Source: an uncultured Rhodospirillales bacterium (lineage in GTDB: Bacteria > Pseudomonadota > Alphaproteobacteria > Azospirillales > Azospirillaceae). From it: 34,562 nt of DNA. The stretch lies in NCBI GenBank assembly GCA_903927615.1, contig CAIYNU010000005.1:1-34562 (forward strand), in the 5' to 3' direction. Numbering within the stretch: position 1 is the stretch's first letter; each line of letters begins with the position of its first letter. Shown here one piece after another: positions 28,442 to 34,562 of this stretch. The position numbers and the translations under genes are program-made. The notes below the pieces were generated by a model that had not been told where the DNA came from, did no database searches, and saw only the letters and a program-made list of their open reading frames with translations.

Positions 28442-28924
28442 ATGCCGCAACGTCGATTGGTACCCGATGTTGTTCATGATCAAGACGTGGCGACATTGTC
28501 GCCGTTGGACTTGGTGATGACGGCCGTCAAGCGGATGGTTGACCGTGACATCAGTGCGGTGATTGTGACCGCCGACGGGACGGTCGCCAGCCCGATTGTT
28601 GGCATCTTTACCGAACGGGACCTGACCGCGCGCGTGGTCGGTTCAGGTCGCGAGCCCGGCCAAACCCACCTGAGCGAGGTGATGACCCGGAATCCCGACA
28701 CGCTTCCGCCGGGGGCGCAGGCCTTGGTGGCGCTCCAGTTCATGCGAAAACGGCACTACCGCCATCTTCCGGTGGTGGAGGACGATCATGTGGTCGGCAT
28801 GGTATCGATACGCGATTTATTTGCCGTCGCCACCGAACAGTTGGTACAGGACGTTCACGAGTGCGAAGCCATCGTGTTCGGCTCGGGATATTCAGTCGAT
28901 ACCATTGTGGACCGCCCCCACTAG
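28442..28924 (+). CDS. Two-CBS-domain protein
   Basis: A 160-residue soluble protein made almost wholly of a CBS pair. The first runs from about residue 12 to 72 with AVKRMVDRDISAVIV and PIVGIFTERDLTARVV; the second from about 78 to 135 with MTRNPDTLPPGAQALVALQFMRKRHYRHLPVV and VVGMVSIRDLFA. Such pairs bind adenine nucleotides and often sense energy state or regulate a partner. The partner is not known; the CNNM protein upstream, with its own CBS pair, and the DUF2889 protein downstream are candidates by position. The ATG at 28442 has GGAGGAGG 5 bases upstream; a preceding TTGACA at 28367 lacks a matching -10. Confidence 0.9.
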   Translation: MPQRRLVPDVVHDQDVATLSPLDLVMTAVKRMVDRDISAVIVTADGTVASPIVGIFTERDLTARVVGSGREPGQTHLSEVMTRNPDTLPPGAQALVALQFMRKRHYRHLPVVEDDHVVGMVSIRDLFAVATEQLVQDVHECEAIVFGSGYSVDTIVDRPH

Positions 28925-28972
28925 GCGGCCCCCGGCGGTGGGGTGGCGGCTTTCAACCAGCGCGGAGACCCG

Positions 28973-29557
28973 ATGGCCTTATCCGATCCCAGCCCACGCC
29001 AACATATCCACACGCGCCGCGTCACCTGCTGCGGCTTCCGTCGCGAGGACGGCTTGTGGGACATCGAAGGCCACCTGACCGATGTCAAGACCTACAGCTT
29101 TCACACGGTTCATCGGGGAGATATTGAGCCCGGCGATCCGGTTCACGAGATGCGGATACGCCTGACCATTACCGATGATTTCGTGGTGAAGGGGATTGAA
29201 GCCGTCATCGAGAAGTCACCCTTCCACATCTGCGGCGGCATTGTCGGCGCGTTTCAGCAGATGATCGGACTGACCATCGGCGCCGGGTGGAACCGTGCGA
29301 TCAAGGAACGCTTGGCGGGAATCAAGGGCTGTACCCATCTGACCGAACTCTTGGGTCCCATCGCAACCACCGCGTTCCAGACCATCTATCCGGTCCTGGT
29401 GCGTGAACGTGCTGCGGCGGCCGAAGCCAAAAGTCGTAAAGAACCAACTTCGACCGAGCGTCCCGTGCTGTTGGACGTTTGCCACGTGTTCGACAGTTCG
29501 GGGACCTTTGTTCGCGAGCATTGGCCCGACCATTATACCGGTGAACCGGCGGCCTGA
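28973..29557 (+). CDS. DUF2889 domain-containing protein
   Basis: A 194-residue protein of the DUF2889 family, function unknown. Family traits are the start HTRRVTCCGFRREDGLWDIEGHLTDVKTYSF, HEMRIRLTITDDFVVKGIEAVIEKSPFHICGGI, and GLTIGAGWNRAIKERLAGIKGCTHLTELLGPIATTAFQTI. Cys residues cluster (TCCGF, HICGG, GCTHL). No signal or TM is seen. The ATG at 28973 has GGAG 7 bases upstream; a GTG at 28943 would add 10 residues. It lies 48 bases after the CBS gene, so the two may be co-transcribed. Confidence 0.88.
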   Translation: MALSDPSPRQHIHTRRVTCCGFRREDGLWDIEGHLTDVKTYSFHTVHRGDIEPGDPVHEMRIRLTITDDFVVKGIEAVIEKSPFHICGGIVGAFQQMIGLTIGAGWNRAIKERLAGIKGCTHLTELLGPIATTAFQTIYPVLVRERAAAAEAKSRKEPTSTERPVLLDVCHVFDSSGTFVREHWPDHYTGEPAA

Positions 29558-29573
29558 CCGGGGCGGGGCGGGA

Positions 29574-29597
29574 TGTCACGAAGATGGCGTCGTGACA
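29574..29597. terminator. Inverted repeat between convergent genes
   Basis: TGTCACG (29574-29580) pairs with CGTGACA (29591-29597) around a 10-base loop. It is between the DUF2889 stop and the end of the minus-strand 393-residue gene. A second small stem, CAATC/GATTG, follows within the end of that gene. A weak bidirectional terminator is the likely role. Confidence 0.4.
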
Positions 29598-29600
29598 CGA

Positions 29601-30782
29601 TCAATCAAAAGATTGCGGACGCTTAGGTGAACCGCGGTCGACGATATAGACGCGCGGCGGGTGTGCGACATCCCAGCCGCGCAGGTCGTCGTGGAGCCGG
29701 GGGAAACGCGAGGTCTCGAGTCTGATCGAGAGGCCGCCGGAACGGACGGCCATCGCCAAGTGAACCATGTTAAAGACCAGTTTGACTAGATAGCCGGCCG
29801 CGGGTTCGACAAAAGGAAACGGGATCATGGGCAAGCTGGCGCCCTTGCCGACGAAGCCCTGGAGCGTCGATATAATATACTCGTAGTCCTTCTCGATGGT
29901 TTTCTCGATCCGCTCACATTTATCCGTCAACGATACCTTGCGGTCCTCCAGGATGATCTGGTTGACCCCGCGTGAAAATTGCTGGCAGGCTTCGGCGTTG
30001 AGCTTAGGGTCGATCCGCGCGAAGTAGGCCACGATGGAACGGTGCAGAACCTCCAGTTCCCGCCGCTTTTCATCTCGAAGGTCGTCGGCGAGGTCCTCAA
30101 AGGACACCATGGCCTCGATGGTCTCGGTCAGGGCCTGATGAACATTCTCGCGCCATTCTTCGGTGGGCTGGCTGGGACCAAGAGAGAGGGCCTGGCCCAA
30201 GCGTTCCAGCCCGATCAGCGCCCGATCCTTGGTGGCGGCGATCACGCCTTGCAATTCCCGACGCTTGTCTTCGTCGTCGGTGAGCAGGGAGTCGGGATCA
30301 TCCAACAGCGTGTCAACGGTGCAGAGGGTCTGGCGCGTTTCCTCAAGTCCGGTCAACAAGGCGCCGACATCGGGGATCACAGGTCCCTCGGGTTCGGGCG
30401 CTGCCACTGGCGGCGGCGGCTTGAGCGGCTTCATGTCGTCAAAGCGTTTGACGGTACCGCGGCCTTCCTTGTTTCGCCCCACCAACACGCAGGGTTGAAA
30501 CTCCACCAGGATGCTTTTGCCCGATACTGAATCGATGATGGCGCCGTTGTTGCCGCTGAACGCCGTTCGGGCCAGCAGGTAGGCTCGGCGACCATTGGGG
30601 TCCAGGCTCAGGTAAGGAAGCCAGCTATCGGCGCTGGGTGCGGCCGGCAGGATGCCATCCGGTAGAATAAACCAGAATTCATTGTCACGCCGGATGGACA
30701 GGGTCAGCTCATTACGCGCACGCTCAGCCTCGGTACAGACCGAATCCAAGACGGAGTGGAATGAAGAAGGTTGGGATGTCAT
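29601..30782 (-). CDS. Hypothetical protein, 393 residues
   Basis: I do not recognise it. It has no signal peptide or clear TM, except a modestly hydrophobic run near residues 325-345 (AAGYLVKLVFNMVHLAMAV). The N-terminal part (about 1-115) is a mixed fold, then a Pro-rich link (KPPPPVAAPEPEGP). The middle (130-310) is largely helical with many Glu, Lys and Leu, probably coiled coil. The C-terminal 90 residues begin PMIPFPFVEPAAGY and end in HPPRVYIVDRG. The ATG at 30782 has only weak GAGG upstream. It is separated by 375 bases from the RHH gene on the same strand, and its role cannot be inferred. Confidence 0.8.
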   Translation of the reverse strand: MTSQPSSFHSVLDSVCTEAERARNELTLSIRRDNEFWFILPDGILPAAPSADSWLPYLSLDPNGRRAYLLARTAFSGNNGAIIDSVSGKSILVEFQPCVLVGRNKEGRGTVKRFDDMKPLKPPPPVAAPEPEGPVIPDVGALLTGLEETRQTLCTVDTLLDDPDSLLTDDEDKRRELQGVIAATKDRALIGLERLGQALSLGPSQPTEEWRENVHQALTETIEAMVSFEDLADDLRDEKRRELEVLHRSIVAYFARIDPKLNAEACQQFSRGVNQIILEDRKVSLTDKCERIEKTIEKDYEYIISTLQGFVGKGASLPMIPFPFVEPAAGYLVKLVFNMVHLAMAVRSGGLSIRLETSRFPRLHDDLRGWDVAHPPRVYIVDRGSPKRPQSFD

Positions 30783-31156
30783 CGCGGCCGCAACCTCTAC
30801 CGACAGCCGCTAAGGCCAGGGACGCATCTTTATAGGCCATGGATCAGGAGTCTTGGAACCGCTTTGCGCAGCAAGGTGACGATAATCGTTCCCAGGGTCG
30901 GACGGCCAGCCGCGGCAACGGGCTGGTTGGCCCTTTTGAGCGCGTGATGCCGGGCGGCGTTGGCTGGGTTGCCGGTGTTCCCGGTCGCCATGGTGGATTG
31001 GGGGGGGGGCCGTTTGCGGTGTCGCCGTCTCGGGGAGTGGCCAATCGCAGTGGCCCGACGGCAAGGCGGCGAGAAAAGCACCGGGATTTGCAAAACCCCT
31101 AACCATGCCATCCCGAATGACGTCGAGCGTCGGCTGGACCGGAGCGACCGGGGCGT
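30783..31156. other. Intergenic region with a run of ten G
   Basis: No supported gene. It contains a run of ten G on the plus strand (31000-31009). A minus-strand frame of 93 codons (30830-31111) crosses it but has no ribosome site or recognisable product, so it is not called. The region could be a degraded gene or a leader for the 393-residue gene. Confidence 0.4.
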
Positions 31157-31477
31157 TCAGGGAAGCAACTCATGCCCGATCTCATCCAGATCCTTATTCC
31201 GATGCCTCACTTCCATACCATGAAGGGAGCGGATGATGTCCCGCATGATGAACGGAGTATCGTCGTCCTCGATACGGGCGGCCAGTCGGTGCAACATCGC
31301 TCGCAAATCATCGGGGAGGGCAACGTACAACTCCACCGCACGGCCAGCGATTTCCCGCGCCGGCAGTTGCTTGACCTCTGCCAAAGCCTCAAGTCGGGAA
31401 GCCACCGCCTTACCGACCGAGGCGCTGATGGTGTAACCGTGCATGTGGTGGATCGAGCCTTCGGCAACGGATGACAC
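31157..31477 (-). CDS. Small probable ribbon-helix-helix protein
   Basis: A 106-residue protein. Residues 14-50, GYTISASVGKAVASRLEALAEVKQLPAREIAGRAVELYVALP, look like a strand (YTISASV) followed by two helices, the pattern of ribbon-helix-helix DNA-binding proteins such as CopG or Arc. The rest is helical and charged (DDLRAMLHRLAARIEDDDTPFIMRDIIRSLHGME). Fold assignment is by pattern only. The GTG at 31477 is used, but ATG at 31444 is also possible; neither has a good ribosome site. It begins 32 bases after the TPR gene stop, so co-transcription with it is plausible. It could autoregulate that unit. Confidence 0.65.
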   Translation of the reverse strand: MSSVAEGSIHHMHGYTISASVGKAVASRLEALAEVKQLPAREIAGRAVELYVALPDDLRAMLHRLAARIEDDDTPFIMRDIIRSLHGMEVRHRNKDLDEIGHELLP

Positions 31478-31509
31478 ACGCCTCGGCGGCGAGGGAGTGG
31501 ACAGTGTCC

Positions 31510-32598
31510 TTAGTTGATCACGGACGCCGTTGCCGGCAGTCTTTGAACCGGCCCGACCAAATTCTCGGTGAAAATGATGTCGTTGCCGATCTTGAGCGAA
31601 CGGGCGGTCATTTTGGCCGCTTCGTCCGTTCGGCCAAGCGCGCTCAGAACCTCAGCCCAGCTTGAATAGACATCGGCGAAAGTGGGGTCCGCCGCCGTGG
31701 CCTGGCTGAACTTGGCAAAAGCATCATCGTAGCGGCCGAGCAACGCCAGTGAAAACCCCCATTCGCTGTAGGCCGCCGCGATCGCAGTGGTCGAGGCTTC
31801 AATCTTCGGGTTTGAAACCAACTGCTGAAACTTATCGATGGCCTGTTGATTAAGGCCCTCCCGGGCAAGCACCACACCCCAGTTCAGCAATGGCGCCGCG
31901 AAATTAGGGTCCTGGGCCAGGGCCGCCTGAAACTTTTCGATCGCACCGGCGCGGTCGGCCTGCTGGTAGAGCACGATGCCCCACAAATTATTCATCCACT
32001 TGAGGGACTTGGAGTCGGGCTTGCCCACTTCACGATGGATGATTTCGATCGTTGAGGTGAAATCCCGGGACACAAAATCCTTCTTGAATTGGTACGCCGC
32101 CAGCAGGTACGGATCAATGACCCGAGTCGCCTCATACGCGGTGTCATGGATAAGTTGCTTGATCTGTTCCTTTGGGGCTCGAACTTGAATGTAATTCTGC
32201 CGCTGGCTCGCGTCGGTACCGCGGAGAACAAATTCCATATCCTTGCCGCGGGTGACAATTTCGCCACTGAAACTGTAGGGGATCAGGCCCACAGTCTCCT
32301 GTGCGACCCGAATCAGCGGGGTCACTTTCAGGTAATCGGCCAGAACCACGAGCGGGCCCTTCTCGCCCTGGAGCTGGATCCCTCGCGCCTGGGCGGTGGA
32401 ATGGGCCTGCTTTTCGATCTCGTGCATCTCGTCGACCAGGCGATTGCGCACGACATCCGGGGTATAGCCGGTGTTTGTGGCCACCTCCGTCGGGACGTTG
32501 ATCCGATCGATGTGGACAGCTTGTGTGTCCGTTATCACGGCGAACCCAAACGCCAAGGCTGCCATCGTGAGCGGCAGGGTCAAGATACCCAAGTCCAT
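31510..32598 (-). CDS. Membrane-anchored or exported TPR-repeat protein
   Basis: A 362-residue protein. Residues 4-25 (GILTLPLTMAALAFGFAVIT) form one hydrophobic segment, either a signal anchor or a signal peptide. Residues 30-200 are a domain I do not recognise, with VNPTEVATNTGYTP-like INVPTEVATNTGY. From about 205, four TPR-like repeats follow, such as WGIVLYQQADRAGAIEKFQAAL, NWGVVLAREGLNQQAIDKF, EWGFSLALLGRYDDAFAKF and SWAEVLSALGRTDEAAKM. It probably scaffolds other proteins. The ATG at 32598 has AGGAG 8 bases upstream; the open frame above it adds 7 codons only. Confidence 0.85.
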   Translation of the reverse strand: MDLGILTLPLTMAALAFGFAVITDTQAVHIDRINVPTEVATNTGYTPDVVRNRLVDEMHEIEKQAHSTAQARGIQLQGEKGPLVVLADYLKVTPLIRVAQETVGLIPYSFSGEIVTRGKDMEFVLRGTDASQRQNYIQVRAPKEQIKQLIHDTAYEATRVIDPYLLAAYQFKKDFVSRDFTSTIEIIHREVGKPDSKSLKWMNNLWGIVLYQQADRAGAIEKFQAALAQDPNFAAPLLNWGVVLAREGLNQQAIDKFQQLVSNPKIEASTTAIAAAYSEWGFSLALLGRYDDAFAKFSQATAADPTFADVYSSWAEVLSALGRTDEAAKMTARSLKIGNDIIFTENLVGPVQRLPATASVIN

Positions 32599-32666
32599 CA
32601 GAATGCTCCTCTCCCCCAATCCACGGCCAACATACAGCCATAGAAATTAAAAAAACAGTGGTGACG

Positions 32667-32695
32667 ATGTTACGGTATCGGTCCGCCTAACGCAA
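32667..32695 (-). promoter_or_regulatory. Candidate promoter of the TPR gene
   Basis: On the minus strand TTGCGT (32690-32695), a 17-base spacer, and TAACAT (32667-32672) would start transcription about 60 bases before the TPR ATG. The -35 is only a partial match. It lies in the divergent gap with the binding-protein gene. Confidence 0.35.
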
Positions 32696-32802
32696 CCATA
32701 CCTGTTCGCCGGGCGCCCGCGACGCCGTCCGGCACGCGACCAGACCGAGACCATTCTGGGCGGCGACCCGACCGGCAACCCCACGACCGGCCGGATTTGC
32801 TC

Positions 32803-32832
32803 TTGATTTCGCGGCATTGAACCGGCTATCTG
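32803..32832 (+). promoter_or_regulatory. Candidate promoter of the peptide-binding protein gene
   Basis: TTGATT (32803-32808), an 18-base spacer and TATCTG (32827-32832) lie about 70 bases before the binding-protein ATG. Matches are 4 of 6 and 3 of 6. The rest of the gap from 32599 to 32903 shows only an A-rich stretch near 32647-32656 and GC-rich repeats, with no gene. Confidence 0.35.
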
Positions 32833-32903
32833 ATGCGTCAGCTTGGTGCCGGTATGGGATGGGGCAGAGTTGCTCGCGACATTTTTTGCAGAAGGAGCGC
32901 CTA

Positions 32904-34514
32904 ATGCGGGGATTAATCTATCGTCTGTTTATCGGTGCGGGATTGGTCATCGCGCTGGTGACGGGGGTGACCGCGCCGGTGCTGGCGGAGAAGGTCCTGA
33001 CCCGCGGCAACGGCGGCGAACCAAAGACCTTGGATCCGCATTTTACCGATGGCCGGACCGAGTCGAACATCTTTCGTGATTTGTTCGAAGGGCTGGTGGT
33101 CTATCGCCCGCACGGAAAAATTGATCCGGGTATTGCTGAGAGTTGGGACATCTCCGAAGACAATCTGATCTACACTTTTCATTTGCGAACGAATGCGAAA
33201 TGGTCGAACGGTGATCTGATCACCGCCGACGACTTTGTCTACAGCTTGCGCCGGTCCATCGCGCCGCAGCCCGGCAAAGATATCGCCTTTAACATGGCGG
33301 TGATCCGCAATGCCGAGGCGGTGATGAAAGGGCAGAAGCCGGCAACCGACCTGGCGGTTGAAGCCGTTGATCCCCATACCTTGCGGATCACGCTGCGCGG
33401 ACCGACCCCGTACTTCCTGGAATTGCTGTCGTCCGATAACGACGCGCTGCCGGTCCACCGTTCCAGCGTCGAGAAGTATGGCGCTCATTGGGCCGAACCG
33501 GGCAAGATGGTCAGCGATGGTCCCTATAGCTTGGCTGAGTGGGAGCCCCAAAAGCAGGTGGTCCTGGTCCGCAACACGAACTACTACGGTAATGAGACGG
33601 TTAAGATCGACAAGGTCATTTACTACCCGCTGACCAGCGCCAACGAAGAGTTGAAGTTGTTTAAAGCGGGTAAGCTCGATATGACGTTCGAGGTGCCCCA
33701 GGAACAGGTCAAGTGGATTTCGCTTAGCGATCCTAAAGAGTTTTGGAACAAGCCGTATGTTGCCACTTACTACTATGCGTTTAATCTGACCGCCGAGCCG
33801 TTTAAGGGAAATCTCAATCTGCGTAAGGCGTTGACCCTGGCCATTAACCGTGAAGCTTTGGTCGAGAAGGTCACGCGCGCCGGCGAGTTGCCTGGTTATA
33901 GCCTGGTGCCGCCGCTGATTCCCGGTTACAAGCATCAGGTTCTGCCGTTTATCGACGAGGCCTACGACGACCGTCTGGAAGAGGCCCGCAGGCTGTTCGC
34001 CGAGGCCGGCTACAGTCCGGCTCAGCCGCTCATCTTCGAGCTTCTTTACAACACCAGCGACAACAATCGGAAAATCGCGGATGCCATCATCGGCATGTGG
34101 AAGGAGGCGTTCGGCAAGGCTTTGACCGTCAACCCGGTCAATGTCGAGCGGACCGAATACCTTGATCGGCGGACGCGGCATCAATTTCAAGTGGTCCGCG
34201 CTGCCTGGATTGGGGAGTACGGGGATCCTACCGCGTTCCTCAATCTGATGCTGTCGCATGCGTTACCGCCACGGAATGACTCAGGCTTCAAGAATGCCGC
34301 CTATGATGACCTTCTGGAAAAGGCCGGCACCACCATCGATCCGGCGGAGCGTTCCGGGCTGCTTCAGCAGGCGGAACGGTTGTTGCTGAACGAGTACGCC
34401 ATCATCCCGATCTACCACTTTGCCGCCAAGTCGATGGTCAGCGGGAAAGTTAAGGGGCTGGTGTTTAATATTCGCGACGTTCATCCCAGCCGGTTCCTAG
34501 ATATTATCGAATAG
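32904..34514 (+). CDS. oppA: Peptide ABC transporter substrate-binding protein (OppA/MppA type)
   Basis: A 536-residue periplasmic binding protein of SBP family 5. A Sec signal peptide ends near APVLA (residue 28). The mature part opens with NGGEPKTLDPHFTDGRTESNIFRDLFEGLV, the OppA-like start, and has WSNGDLITADDFVYSLRR, VSDGPYSLAEW, the NLNLRKALTLAINREALVEKV hinge segment and the late AAWIGEYGDPTAFLNL motif, which is typical of OppA/MppA peptide binders rather than DppA. The ATG has AAGGAG 7 bases upstream. The permease and ATPase genes, if linked, would lie past the window end. Its specificity (oligopeptides or murein tripeptide) is inferred from family. Confidence 0.92.
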   Translation: MRGLIYRLFIGAGLVIALVTGVTAPVLAEKVLTRGNGGEPKTLDPHFTDGRTESNIFRDLFEGLVVYRPHGKIDPGIAESWDISEDNLIYTFHLRTNAKWSNGDLITADDFVYSLRRSIAPQPGKDIAFNMAVIRNAEAVMKGQKPATDLAVEAVDPHTLRITLRGPTPYFLELLSSDNDALPVHRSSVEKYGAHWAEPGKMVSDGPYSLAEWEPQKQVVLVRNTNYYGNETVKIDKVIYYPLTSANEELKLFKAGKLDMTFEVPQEQVKWISLSDPKEFWNKPYVATYYYAFNLTAEPFKGNLNLRKALTLAINREALVEKVTRAGELPGYSLVPPLIPGYKHQVLPFIDEAYDDRLEEARRLFAEAGYSPAQPLIFELLYNTSDNNRKIADAIIGMWKEAFGKALTVNPVNVERTEYLDRRTRHQFQVVRAAWIGEYGDPTAFLNLMLSHALPPRNDSGFKNAAYDDLLEKAGTTIDPAERSGLLQQAERLLLNEYAIIPIYHFAAKSMVSGKVKGLVFNIRDVHPSRFLDIIE

Positions 34515-34520
34515 CCCGTA

Positions 34521-34542
34521 CCGGCCGCTCATGAACGGCCGG
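34521..34542 (+). terminator. Hairpin after the peptide-binding protein gene
   Basis: CCGGCCG (34521-34527) pairs with CGGCCGG (34536-34542), with further TCA/TGA pairs inside an 8-base loop. It lies 7 bases after the stop. No U-tract is seen, so it may be a terminator or a transcript-stabilising hairpin before a downstream transporter gene. Confidence 0.5.
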
Positions 34543-34546
34543 ACCC

Positions 34547-34562
34547 TCGCCCCATGGGGCGA
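34547..34562. repeat. 16-base perfect palindrome at the window end
   Basis: TCGCCCCATGGGGCGA is its own reverse complement. It follows the previous hairpin by 4 bases and is cut by the window boundary, so its full extent is not known. It could be part of the transcription stop or a start-region palindrome for the next gene. Confidence 0.4.

Noticed and set aside
30830-31111. 93-codon minus-strand frame across the G run
   Set aside because: No ribosome site, biased residues (Arg, Pro), and no homologue that I recognise. It is left as an intergenic note.

Overview
The window is GC-rich, gene-dense DNA from an alphaproteobacterium, most likely of the Rhodospirillales. This is inferred from the gene order yebC-ruvCAB-ybgC-tolQRAB-pal-cpoB-tilS-ftsH-folP-glmM-thiD, from aroK-aroB followed by a CNNM/CorC membrane protein, and from protein style. 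I saw no prophage, insertion sequence or CRISPR array.

Positions 1-15936 form one co-directional minus-strand block of housekeeping genes. Read in transcription order it runs yebC, the RuvC/RuvA/RuvB Holliday-junction genes, the complete Tol-Pal envelope system (ybgC, tolQ, tolR, tolA, tolB, pal, cpoB), tilS, the membrane protease ftsH, folP, glmM, thiD and a tRNA-Gly(GCC). Many joins are ATGA overlaps or very short gaps, so translational coupling is likely. Notable details are a ruvC with no usual start codon, a folP ribosome binding site buried in a strong hairpin, and a TolA with a Pro-rich linker carrying near-exact DNA repeats.

Positions 15937-21418 are the accessory-looking part. They hold an AT-rich regulatory stretch, an orphan 100-residue protein, a 319-residue low-complexity protein downstream of a UvrD/PcrA helicase, a 650-base gap with a possible 20-residue ORF under a good promoter, and an enoyl-CoA hydratase homologue that seems to have lost catalytic parts.

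Positions 21509-29557 are plus-strand: a 1090-residue fused acyl-CoA mutase (IcmF), a strong hairpin, aroK-aroB (shikimate pathway), a CNNM/CorC protein, a two-CBS-domain protein and a DUF2889 protein. Positions 29601-32598 are minus-strand and poorly characterised: a 393-residue unknown, a small probable ribbon-helix-helix protein and an exported or anchored TPR protein. The window ends with a complete plus-strand OppA-type peptide-binding protein and its probable terminator.

I found no convincing new multi-gene system. The best leads for new biology are the ruvC start, the folP leader hairpin, the eroded hydratase with its upstream small ORF, and the TPR/RHH/393-residue gene group. Promoters and terminators were judged by eye and are tentative.
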